DNA of 6,993 bases from Gammaproteobacteria bacterium UBA3498 (GTDB lineage: Bacteria; Pseudomonadota; Gammaproteobacteria; Pseudomonadales; Pseudohongiellaceae). Each line of letters opens with the position of its first letter. The stretch's first letter is position 1. The DNA is taken from NCBI GenBank assembly GCA_002377605.1, contig DFQD01000085.1, positions 3,822-10,814 of the forward strand, given 5' to 3'. This document shows positions 1 to 6,128 of this stretch, piece by piece. The position numbers and the translations under genes are program-made. A model generated the notes under the pieces. It was not told the origin of the DNA. It saw only the letters and a list, made by a program, of their open reading frames with translations, and did not search any database.

Positions 1-234
1 CCAGATAAGGCGCAAGAGGTTCATCGAATTATACGTGAATATATAGCCGATCAAGATAAGGAGGTCGCTGCAGCCATCAAAATTCTTTACGGTGGAAGTG
101 TAAAGAGTGGTAACGCTAGAGAATTGTTTGATCAAGCTGATATTGATGGTGGCTTGGTAGGGGGAGCCTCATTGGAGGCTGCAGAATTTATTTCAATCTG
201 TAAGAGCGCGGATTTAGAATTATGCAAACACTAG
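1..234 (+). CDS. tpiA: Triosephosphate isomerase, C-terminal part (5' end outside the window)
   Basis: Triosephosphate isomerase interconverts dihydroxyacetone phosphate and glyceraldehyde 3-phosphate in glycolysis and gluconeogenesis, as a cytosolic TIM-barrel dimer. The open frame from base 1 encodes the last 77 residues and stops with TAG at 232-234. It contains the family signature ILYGGSVKSGNA (phosphate-binding loop of strand 7) and then DIDGGLVGGASL (strand 8 phosphate loop), ending in the usual EFISIC helix. About 170 N-terminal residues, including the catalytic Lys, His and Glu, lie to the left of the window. Its last 13 bases overlap the start of secG, so the two are co-transcribed and probably translationally coupled. 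The identification is secure; nothing in the visible part looks damaged. Confidence 0.97.
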   Translation, partial: PDKAQEVHRIIREYIADQDKEVAAAIKILYGGSVKSGNARELFDQADIDGGLVGGASLEAAEFISICKSADLELCKH

Positions 235-602
235 TTGTCGTTGTACATGTTATTACTGCCATCGTTATTGTTGGATTGGTATTGCTGCAACAAGGTAAAG
301 GTGCAGACGCGGGGGCCTCATTTGGTGCAGGGGCATCACAAACCGTTTTTGGATCTTCAGGGAGTGGTAACTTTTTGGTCAGAGCAACAACTGTTGCGGC
401 AGTGATCTTTTTCGTTACTAGTCTTTCATTAGCAATCTTTGCTAGCAACAACGCAGGGGTTGGTTCAACAATCGGATTGCCAGTGGTTGACCAAGAACTT
501 CTGGAAGAGACAATCTCTCAGCAATCGGATGTGCCAGCTTTAGAAGAAGAGCAGCCAGTTTCTAGTCAAAGCGATGTGCCTTCTTTGCCAGACAATAACT
601 AA
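222..602 (+). CDS. secG: Protein-export membrane protein SecG
   Basis: SecG is the small auxiliary subunit of the SecYEG inner-membrane translocon and assists SecA-driven protein export. The 126-residue product has the expected two helices, about residues 4-22 and 52-74. They are joined by the glycine-rich loop LLQQGKGADAGASFGAGASQ (21-40) and then TVFGSSGSGNFL (41-52), nearly identical to E. coli SecG (110 aa). The tail (75-126) is a variable, acidic, Ser/Gln/Pro-rich extension in which QSDVP occurs twice (101-105 and 116-120), suggesting a small internal duplication. The ATG lies inside the end of tpiA and no strong ribosome binding site precedes it, which fits translational coupling. tRNA-Leu starts 8 bases after the stop codon, so a shared transcript is likely. 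Confidence 0.97.
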   Translation: MQTLVVVVHVITAIVIVGLVLLQQGKGADAGASFGAGASQTVFGSSGSGNFLVRATTVAAVIFFVTSLSLAIFASNNAGVGSTIGLPVVDQELLEETISQQSDVPALEEEQPVSSQSDVPSLPDNN

Positions 603-609
603 AAGAATT

Positions 610-695
610 GCCGAAGTGGTGGAATTGGTAGACACGCTATCTTGAGGGGGTAGTGAGCTTAGCTCGTGCCGGTTCAAGTCCGGCCTTCGGCACCA
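610..695 (+). tRNA. tRNA-Leu (anticodon GAG)
   Basis: An 86-base class II tRNA with encoded CCA. The acceptor stem GCCGAAG (610-616) pairs perfectly with CTTCGGC (685-691), followed by ACCA. The anticodon stem CTATC/GGTAG encloses the loop TTGAGGG with anticodon GAG at 644-646. A long variable arm (GAGC/GCTC) is present, as expected for leucine, and the T arm is GCCGG-TTCAAGT-CCGGC. It reads CTC/CTT leucine codons. Its place directly after secG matches leuU in E. coli. No terminator-like hairpin with a T run follows before the convergent gene that ends at 740. Confidence 0.98.
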
Positions 696-739
696 AAATC
701 TCTTAATCACCTAAAGAAAATGAAATCACGGCTGAACGC

Positions 740-1861
740 TCAATCGATGGAGGGATCTGCATAAGTCAACGCTAGAACAGCAAATGCAGTGGCGGCGTCG
801 GTTAACATGAATCCTCGTTCGGACGTTGGCTCATGCTCTTTGTTTAGTGACGAGGCAGGCCAGTAGCCTTCAGTTGGATTCTGGTTTTTCACCAACCAAT
901 CGAGAGCCTTACCGAGATTCTTTTCGCTGGGCGAAACGCCGGATTTCTGGAGAGCGAACGCGATCAATCCGGTAGCATAGGCATCGCTTCCGGGAGCAGG
1001 GCGGTATCCGTCCTCTCTATCCCACGACCCCAATGAGGTGAGACTCCAGCCGCCATCGTTATTCTGCAGGTGCAAGATTCCATCGGCGATGAGTCGGCTT
1101 TGTTCTTCCGTAAGCAGACCCGACAACTCGGAGGAGGCCCACAGCAACATGACCCGGTCGAAGGGCGAGCGGTCTGCGTAATTCTCAAGTAAATACTCCC
1201 TGAGCGATGCAAGCTGACCCTCGATCTCAGTGGAACTTGCGTACTGATCCGGAGCAATGCCGACGGCAATGGCGGCCAGCGCAGCGCCGAAGTAGGCCGC
1301 GCCCTCCGATTCCCAGGGGGCGAGGTCGAAGTACAACCAAGCCCAAGCACCAGTTCCGTCGCCCCGGGTAAACTGGAGCTTCCACAGGTTCTCGAATGCC
1401 TTTTTTGTTTCAGCGTTCAGATGCCCTTCCCGTGCGTCACGACTGGAGAGGACCAGCGCGTTCAGGATCGACTCGGTGCCTCTCGACTCACTCGACTTGG
1501 GAAGACCGAATCTCTGATCGGGGTAGTAAGGATTGGTCTCATTCCACAAGGCCACGCGCGTGGAAACGTCATCTTGCAGCTCCGTTTCTGGAAAGGTAAG
1601 GGTAGTCTCCCCGAGAGCAGCTCGCAGCGCGGGGCGAGCCAGTGCGTATGGCACCGTTGTGTGACAGGAAGCGCAGGATGTATCGTGGTCGCGGTCTGAG
1701 ACGGACCAGTTTTTCCACCAGATTGCTCGATCATCGAGGTAGGTAGCTGCAGCCTTCTGATCCCAGGCGGCCGACCGGGCAGTAGGCTCCTGTGAATTGA
1801 CCCGCGAGAATCCGAGAGTGCAGCACACCCCGAGTGCACATAATAAAGTTGTTCTGATCAT
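740..1861 (-). CDS. Exported protein with CxxCH haem-type motif and alpha/alpha-toroid (squalene-cyclase-like repeat) domain
   Basis: The function is unknown. I start the gene at the ATG at 1861 (373 aa): GGAGAG lies 6 bases upstream and the protein then opens with a typical signal peptide (MIRTTLLCALGVCCTLGF, probable cleavage near VNS-QE around residue 23). An in-frame ATG 18 codons upstream would put a charged leader before the signal. After the signal comes one CxxCH motif (C63-A-S-C-H67), the covalent haem c attachment signature. Residues from about 125 to 367 look like helical-pair repeats of the squalene cyclase/prenyltransferase toroid, with QW-like turns LQNNDGGW (265-272) and NQNPTEGYWP (326-335), and SDAYATGLIAFAL (292-304). 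No DxDD cyclase acid motif is visible, so terpene cyclisation is not supported; an envelope role in binding or redox is a guess. The gene is far richer in GC than its neighbours (45/60 at 1261-1320 against 17/60 at 2281-2340), suggesting separate acquisition. Confidence 0.88.
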   Translation of the reverse strand: MIRTTLLCALGVCCTLGFSRVNSQEPTARSAAWDQKAAATYLDDRAIWWKNWSVSDRDHDTSCASCHTTVPYALARPALRAALGETTLTFPETELQDDVSTRVALWNETNPYYPDQRFGLPKSSESRGTESILNALVLSSRDAREGHLNAETKKAFENLWKLQFTRGDGTGAWAWLYFDLAPWESEGAAYFGAALAAIAVGIAPDQYASSTEIEGQLASLREYLLENYADRSPFDRVMLLWASSELSGLLTEEQSRLIADGILHLQNNDGGWSLTSLGSWDREDGYRPAPGSDAYATGLIAFALQKSGVSPSEKNLGKALDWLVKNQNPTEGYWPASSLNKEHEPTSERGFMLTDAATAFAVLALTYADPSID

Positions 1862-1892
1862 GACTTCTCTCCGGCTGCTGGAATCAAGTATC

Positions 1893-1915
1893 AGCATGCA
1901 TGCTCCTGAGAGCAT
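1893..1915. promoter_or_regulatory. Palindrome and overlapping short hairpin in the leader of the CxxCH/toroid gene
   Basis: A perfect 12-base palindrome AGCATGCATGCT (1893-1904) overlaps a 6-bp hairpin ATGCTC-CTGA-GAGCAT (1900-1915). Both lie about 30-55 bases upstream of the preferred start at 1861. Such a symmetric site could be an operator or a leader hairpin, but no regulator or promoter can be assigned, and short palindromes also arise by chance. Confidence 0.25.
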
Positions 1916-1954
1916 TTACAATGCAACATTAGTAAATGGGTTTAGAGAAAAAAT

Positions 1955-1997
1955 AGTAGCTTCTAGTGTATTCTTCGAAAATATACCAGAAGTTACT
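1955..1997 (-). terminator. Bidirectional terminator-like stem-loop after the RsuA-like gene
   Basis: Bases 1955-1972 pair with 1980-1997: 18 positions with one A-C mismatch (1965/1987) and two G-T wobbles, closed by a 7-base loop that could tighten further. Read on the minus strand the stem is followed by ATTTTTTCTC, and on the plus strand by TTTCTTTTG, so it could stop RNA polymerase from either side. It lies 25 bases past the stop codon of the minus-strand gene ending at 2022 and upstream of the GC-rich gene starting at 1861, so it probably separates these two transcription units. The stem is AT-rich, hence moderate confidence. Confidence 0.55.
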
Positions 1998-2021
1998 TTT
2001 CTTTTGCCCTGATGTTTAGCC

Positions 2022-2708
2022 TTAGACCTTGATCTCATTCTCGGCGAGCTCCAGATAATCACCTTCTGTTAGATCGCCAAGACTCAATCTGCCAATTTGC
2101 TCTAGGTGCAGTGTTTCAATGTCCAGATCCACCGAAGACAATATATCCTTGATTTCGGAGATATGGGTCTGATTCATGCTGAGTAACAATGTTTTTTCAT
2201 CCTGTTCTTGGATGTTAATTTTTGGACCAATCTGATTTTCTGAAAATACTAAGCACGCTTCCTTTGCTTGCCTAAGTTGAACATCGCTAATGATATTTTT
2301 TGATTTTGCTTGATAAACACACGATTTTTTTGACAACTTCCGCTGCATTCTAGTTGTCCAGTGGGCGTCATCACTTAGTAGCACTAAACCGGTTAGCTCA
2401 GCCCCCAGAACATTTGCGAAATAATAATAGCGATCTTCCGATCGATTTTTCACGAGCTCTAAAACTGAGGTGTATTGTGTGTCTTTCGTTTTACATATGT
2501 AAGATGCAGGCTTATGTAGCAGAACATAATGGTACGCCGCGATCGAGATCGGCTTGCCATCGAAAATCACGAGACTGGTGTCAGCGATCTCAGAATTGGG
2601 GTCAGTGATCACGTCGCCGTCAACAGAGACACGCCCTTTCCGAATAAAAAACTTAGCTTGGTTGCGGCTCATTGCAACAGAAAGAGATAAAAACTTACTT
2701 AGACGCAT
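2022..2708 (-). CDS. RsuA-family 16S rRNA pseudouridine synthase homologue lacking the catalytic aspartate
   Basis: RsuA makes pseudouridine 516 of 16S rRNA. The 228-residue product is the length of E. coli RsuA and aligns along all of it. An N-terminal S4 RNA-binding domain (about 1-55: MRLSKFLSLSVAMSRNQAKF, then RKGRVSVDGDVI) is followed by a synthase domain with YVLLHKPASYICKT (61-74), TGLVLLSDDAHW (106-117), VYQAK (131-135) and the C-terminal EQIGRLSLGDLTEGDYLEL (203-221). However, the active-site loop, normally AGRLDxDTTGL, reads ANVLGAELTGL (98-108): the invariant catalytic Asp (D102 in RsuA) is Gly102, and the preceding GRL is NVL. The usual EGxxHQVKRM substrate motif is also eroded to around HISEIKDI. 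The frame is intact, so this is probably an RNA-binding paralogue without activity, not a decaying gene. It follows the TonB-like gene by 88 bases. No strong ribosome binding site is visible. Confidence 0.92.
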   Translation of the reverse strand: MRLSKFLSLSVAMSRNQAKFFIRKGRVSVDGDVITDPNSEIADTSLVIFDGKPISIAAYHYVLLHKPASYICKTKDTQYTSVLELVKNRSEDRYYYFANVLGAELTGLVLLSDDAHWTTRMQRKLSKKSCVYQAKSKNIISDVQLRQAKEACLVFSENQIGPKINIQEQDEKTLLLSMNQTHISEIKDILSSVDLDIETLHLEQIGRLSLGDLTEGDYLELAENEIKV

Positions 2709-2796
2709 GACAATAGTTTCTTTTTATATTCACTGAAGAGGGCGAAGTTACTTAAGAGTTTCTAGAAAGTAATATCTAAGACCGAATTAACAGAAA

Positions 2797-3801
2797 TTAT
2801 TGTGCATGGACATTACGTTGGCGCAATTCCTTTGCACGATTTACTACCCAAGGATCATTCATTATTGCTCTAGCAGTCGCCGCAACCTCGCTCTGTGTCA
2901 TAATATTTAAATTATCGATGGCCAGATTTCCCGAGTTGGTGTTGAAAGTAATTCCGGCTTCAACCTGTTCCAATACATAATCACTTAAGCCACTGGGCAA
3001 GTTCGCAGATTGTAAACGCCCAGCAAGCACAGGCGCGTTTGACGTTATAGTGCGCAGAGTGTGAACGCCGCGCGATAATTCTCGAATAGGATTAAGATTT
3101 GCATAAAAAGAGTTGAGTTCAACAACTTTGTAATTTCGCCAGTCAGTCGGATTACAGATATGCAATTCTGAATTTTCTTTTATGAAGTCACAGTCGTGTG
3201 CCCAGAGTCGTGCCACATCATCATCTTCAATCGCATCAAGGGCATCGCGAATATTTACTATAGAAGGAAGAAAGACTTCAGGGGTCTCTATTGCTTCCTC
3301 TGCAGCTTGTGGCTCATTGCTAATATCTGTTACTTCCTGCTCTGCAACTTCAACAAGATCTGGAGGAATGTTTTTTATCACTTGATCAATGAGATCTGAC
3401 TCCGGGATTTCTTCTATTTCTGCGACCTCTTCAATTAATTCTCCTTCGGCCAGTTCCTTCGGTTCCAAAATTTCTTCAACTTTTTCGAGCAATGGGTTTT
3501 TCGGTATTAATTGGATTTCCAGAAAGTCAGGATTGGGCTCTGACTCGAGCGACAAGCGTGAATTCAAAACCAGACTACCCAATGTGACATGCGCAAATAT
3601 GCTAATTGTTACAGCGATGAGCTGTATTTTACTTTCATTGGAAGTTTGTGAGAATTTAACCTTATCCTTAACAAAGAATGATGACTCCTCGATATGGAGA
3701 GAATCGTTTACCGCTTCCAGAGCAAAATCTGGCGAATCGCTAAGGATCACAGTTGGTTCCGATTCCAGCTCGATTGTTAGCTCGTCATCTTGCCAGCTCA
3801 T
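2797..3801 (-). CDS. TonB-like single-pass inner-membrane protein with acidic periplasmic region and unassigned C-terminal domain
   Basis: I do not recognise a named family, but the layout is TonB/TolA-like. An acidic, probably cytoplasmic N-terminus of about 57 residues precedes one membrane helix (about 59-79). The helix contains S67-I-F-A-H71, the SxxxH pattern that TonB and TolA use to engage ExbB/ExbD or TolQ/TolR. After the helix come EIQLIPKNP and a long region rich in Glu, Pro and Ile (about 85-178) resembling an extended, but acidic, periplasmic spacer. The C-terminal domain (about 180-334) lacks the usual TonB domain signature (YPxxA...GxVxVxF) and has two Cys 12 residues apart (C204, C216) that could form a disulfide. 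TAAGGT about 6 bases upstream supports the ATG at 3801. It leads the RsuA-like gene by 88 bases. Coupling of proton motive force to an envelope partner is inference; no ExbB/ExbD genes are in the window. Confidence 0.85.
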   Translation of the reverse strand: MSWQDDELTIELESEPTVILSDSPDFALEAVNDSLHIEESSFFVKDKVKFSQTSNESKIQLIAVTISIFAHVTLGSLVLNSRLSLESEPNPDFLEIQLIPKNPLLEKVEEILEPKELAEGELIEEVAEIEEIPESDLIDQVIKNIPPDLVEVAEQEVTDISNEPQAAEEAIETPEVFLPSIVNIRDALDAIEDDDVARLWAHDCDFIKENSELHICNPTDWRNYKVVELNSFYANLNPIRELSRGVHTLRTITSNAPVLAGRLQSANLPSGLSDYVLEQVEAGITFNTNSGNLAIDNLNIMTQSEVAATARAIMNDPWVVNRAKELRQRNVHAQ

Positions 3802-3842
3802 TTAGTGACCTTATTGTTCTCAAAGCTTGATTTAGGGTCAGT

Positions 3843-3866
3843 TGGAAAACCTTTCCAGATTTTCCA
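3843..3866 (-). terminator. Possible weak stem-loop after nhaC
   Basis: TGGAAAA (3843-3849) and TTTTCCA (3860-3866) form a perfect 7-bp inverted repeat with a 10-base loop, 36 bases beyond the nhaC stop and before the TonB-like gene. No T run follows on the minus strand, so termination is uncertain. Confidence 0.25.
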
Positions 3867-3901
3867 GTATGTTGTTGTTTAGCTTTTCTCGCAATTTTTC
3901 T

Positions 3902-5281
3902 TTATTTCTTTTGCCGGAATATTCCAAAGCCCATATATGCAAGCCCAATGGATAATAAAGGGTTGATATAGTTAAAAAACGTCCACGGAGCAAACTCTAA
4001 GGGCGACATACCGAGCACCCCTGTGATAAATGCGCCCGAAGTTGTCCATGGGATAAGCGATGTACTGAGAGTGGCTCCTTCTTCCAGGCATCGTGACAAC
4101 ATGTGTTTCTCCAGCCGATCTTTTTCATAGGACTCTTTGAATATTTGACCGCCGAATATTATGGAGAGATACCCTTCACCCATGCTCATGTTGGTGACGA
4201 CGCCAGTGCCAATAGTGGTCGCCATTAAACTTGCGGAACGTTTAATGCGTTTCAGTAGGCCTCTTAGTAGTACTCGTACGAAGCCCGCACGATCGAGGAT
4301 ACCACCAAGCGATAACGCGATTAGTGCGAGTGACATCGTCCACATCATGCTTGTTATGCCGCCTCGGCTAAGGAGAGTATCGAGTTGTTCAACCCCCGTA
4401 TTTGCGATATATCCTGTATGTAGGCTATTCAGCACCTCCGTAATGGTTCGATCTTGCGTCACGACTGCTAGAAACACAGCGGTCGCGACGCTGGCCAGCA
4501 TGCTCGCTTCGGCAGGTGTTCGTTTGAGACTGAGGACAAGTAATACAATTAACGGCAAGAGTGTCAGCGGGCTGATAGCGAATTCGATCTCTAGCTGCTG
4601 ACTTAGTGTCAATAATTCTGTAGCAGAGAGTGTCTGGCCGCTGTAGTAGAGCCCGACAAACATAAAAGCAATAAGACTGATGATGTATGTCGGGACGGTT
4701 GTATACAGCATCGATTTGATATGAGAGTAAAGATCCGTATCGGCACTCATGGCTGCGAGATTGGTTGTGTCTGAAACAGGCGACATCTTGTCACCAAAGC
4801 TTGCTCCGGAAACAATCATGCCGACCACAATTGGCAGTGGAATACCTAGCACGCCGCCCAGGCCCATTAGGACGACTCCGATCGTAGCGATTGTCCCCCA
4901 TGCCGTTCCAGTCGCAAGCGACATTAGACTGCATAGCACCAGCCCAGCAGGTAGAAAGAAGGTAGGATGGAGTAAATCTAGGCCATAGTATATGAGGCCG
5001 CCAATTGTCCCGCTTTCGATTAATGCCGCGACGAGGATACCAATCAGGAAAAAAATAAAGATCGCTCCCAGACCTTTCTCAATTCCTGAGATCATCGCGG
5101 ATTTAATCTTCTGATAGCTGAATCCTAGCCACCAAGAGTTACCTGCAACCCATACGACTGCGATTACCAGAAGGCTATGAAGGCTGATATTCAACCATAG
5201 CATGCCACTAATCACGGTAACGATGACTCCACCAAAACAGATTAGTGAATGCAAAAAGCTGGGTTCTTGTGAGTCTTCCAT
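3902..5281 (-). CDS. nhaC: NhaC-family Na+/H+ antiporter
   Basis: NhaC-type carriers sit in the inner membrane and exchange internal Na+ for external H+, supporting sodium tolerance and pH homeostasis. The 459-residue product has the usual family length and many hydrophobic segments from about residue 11 to 455. The diagnostic motif GDKMSPVSDTTNLA (163-176) is followed by DLYSHIKSMLYTTVP (183-197), as in characterised NhaC proteins. The C-terminal repeat carries TNMSMGEGYLSII (363-375), RCLEEGATLSTSLIPW (397-411) and TSGAFITGVLGM (414-425), also family hallmarks. The ATG at 5281 is preceded by AGGA at about 9 bases. It lies 46 bases after the SnoaL-like gene with no terminator between, so co-transcription is likely. 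Some family members carry other exchanges such as malate/lactate, so the exact substrate is less certain than the family. Confidence 0.93.
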   Translation of the reverse strand: MEDSQEPSFLHSLICFGGVIVTVISGMLWLNISLHSLLVIAVVWVAGNSWWLGFSYQKIKSAMISGIEKGLGAIFIFFLIGILVAALIESGTIGGLIYYGLDLLHPTFFLPAGLVLCSLMSLATGTAWGTIATIGVVLMGLGGVLGIPLPIVVGMIVSGASFGDKMSPVSDTTNLAAMSADTDLYSHIKSMLYTTVPTYIISLIAFMFVGLYYSGQTLSATELLTLSQQLEIEFAISPLTLLPLIVLLVLSLKRTPAEASMLASVATAVFLAVVTQDRTITEVLNSLHTGYIANTGVEQLDTLLSRGGITSMMWTMSLALIALSLGGILDRAGFVRVLLRGLLKRIKRSASLMATTIGTGVVTNMSMGEGYLSIIFGGQIFKESYEKDRLEKHMLSRCLEEGATLSTSLIPWTTSGAFITGVLGMSPLEFAPWTFFNYINPLLSIGLAYMGFGIFRQKK

Positions 5282-5327
5282 AGGTTCACGTCCTGTATAG
5301 CGAAAATCTATCTCGGCATATGTTTAT

Positions 5328-5795
5328 TCAAGGAGCCAAACTGGATCTGGCTTGTGTTCCCCAATGCCCAGCAACCTGGGTGACTATATACAGAGACTCG
5401 TATGTACCGATTGGTTCGTTTTTATCATTAAATCTTTGGAATACGGTATTGATATGAATTTTTCCTGGAGATACGAGTATTGCTTCTCTTTCTAGCCAAT
5501 GGCTATGATCCCACCCAGTTCTTGGTAAGCGTTCGAATGTAGCCTCTCTTTTAAATTCTTCTGCGTTTTCCCAAACGGTTACATCACCGCTGGCAAATCT
5601 AACATGTGGGTAGTTTAGGGTTGCAGCCCACGCTTCCATGTTTCTGCTATTAAAAGCAGCCATGAATTCATCAAGCGCAGACATCGCACTACTAATTGCT
5701 TGTGCATCTTCATCATGGCTTTGCGCCTTTAATGTGCCGCTGGCAAGAATATGAGAGCAGATAAAGATTAGGACTATTTTCTTAGTACGGTTCAT
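5328..5795 (-). CDS. Exported SnoaL/NTF2-like (DUF4440-type) small protein
   Basis: The 155-residue product has an N-terminal signal peptide (MNRTKKIVLIFICSHILASG, with likely cleavage after A24 in TLKA-QS) and then a single domain that fits the SnoaL/NTF2-like cone fold. An initial helix pair ALDEFMAAFNSRNMEAW (40-56) is followed by NYPHVRFASGDVTVW (61-75), TGWDHSHWLEREAI (93-106), a beta-rich stretch HINTVFQRFNDKNEPIGTY (114-132) and WGTQARSSLAP at the end. Proteins of this fold range from enzymes to plain binding domains, and no catalytic set can be named here. AGGAAA about 8 bases upstream supports the ATG at 5795. It is the first gene of a probable two-gene unit with nhaC; a functional link to ion transport is unproven. 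Confidence 0.85.
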   Translation of the reverse strand: MNRTKKIVLIFICSHILASGTLKAQSHDEDAQAISSAMSALDEFMAAFNSRNMEAWAATLNYPHVRFASGDVTVWENAEEFKREATFERLPRTGWDHSHWLEREAILVSPGKIHINTVFQRFNDKNEPIGTYESLYIVTQVAGHWGTQARSSLAP

Positions 5796-5851
5796 GGATA
5801 TTTCCTATATAAAGAGGCAAGAAAAGATTCATAGAGTGCTATTTTAGCAGG

Positions 5852-5905
5852 CCTAAGAAAGTTAAAGACCGAGCTAAAACTTGTTAAGAAGGATCTATTC
5901 TTAGG
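5852..5905. repeat. Inverted repeat CCTAAGAA / TTCTTAGG
   Basis: CCTAAGAA (5852-5859) and TTCTTAGG (5898-5905) are perfectly complementary across 38 bases, upstream of the SnoaL-like gene. It could be part of the leader or operator region of that unit or a small structured RNA; nothing else supports a specific role. Confidence 0.25.
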
Positions 5906-5948
5906 AGGCGGGGTAGTTAAATTGGGTTAATAACCATAAGTAACTGAT

Positions 5949-5982
5949 TCCGAAGGCCACTCAAGCCTGGCCTTCGGAGCCA
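5949..5982 (+). repeat. Strong hairpin whose right half resembles the tRNA-Leu 3' end (possible decayed att site or tRNA remnant)
   Basis: TCCGAAGGCCA (5949-5959) pairs perfectly with TGGCCTTCGGA (5968-5978), 11 bp with an 8-base loop, the most stable hairpin I found in the window. Bases 5961-5982 match the 3' end of the tRNA-Leu gene (674-695) at 18 of 22 positions, including the exact block GGCCTTCGG and a final CCA. The left arm also contains CCGAAG, as in the tRNA 5' acceptor strand. This is consistent with a diverged attachment-site copy at the far side of an insertion, or with a tRNA-Leu copy that lost its middle. No T run follows, so a standard terminator is unlikely. Confidence 0.5.
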
Positions 5983-6128
5983 ATCTAATCCAGAAACATT
6001 ATCCAAGATGACGCAACTTATCTACTGCGAAGCAAAGGTAGTCAATTAGCCCTTTAGCTAACTGATACGAATACCCTAACTTTGCTGCGAACTCGCTACT
6101 CCATTAGCTTAAAGTCGATAACGTATAC

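Larger units (their letters stand above)
5796..6128. other. Intergenic region of 333 bases with inverted repeats and a tRNA-Leu-like hairpin, no gene
   Basis: No credible coding frame is seen. It should hold the minus-strand promoter of the SnoaL-nhaC unit near its left end, but no convincing -35/-10 pair can be named. It also contains an 8-bp inverted repeat (5852-5905), the 11-base palindrome GGTTAATAACC (5925-5935) and the strong hairpin at 5949-5978. The remainder (5983-6128) shows only weak repeats such as two CTGCGAA copies. Confidence 0.5.

Noticed and set aside
1462..1839. 125-codon minus-strand frame and the overlapping 92-codon plus-strand frame inside the GC-rich gene
   Set aside because: High GC content makes stop codons rare, giving long spurious frames; the main frame has the signal peptide, the CxxCH motif and the repeats.
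1862..1915. Upstream ATG at 1915 as the start of the toroid gene
   Set aside because: It would add 18 residues with several charges before a good signal peptide, and the ATG at 1861 has GGAGAG at proper spacing.
2741..2774. Possible hairpin TTACTT...AAGTAA between the TonB-like and RsuA-like genes
   Set aside because: The stem is short and AT-only with a long loop and no T run, too weak to call a terminator, so the two genes are left as a possible operon.
3389..3805. 138-codon plus-strand open frame, very rich in serine
   Set aside because: It lies entirely opposite the TonB-like gene; the serine richness is the complement of that gene's acidic codons.
4161..4601. 146-codon plus-strand open frame
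   Set aside because: It is the antisense shadow of the well-supported nhaC gene.
6028..6100. GCAAAG/CTTTGC inverted repeat and two CTGCGAA copies
   Set aside because: Short, widely spaced and easily random; no linked feature.
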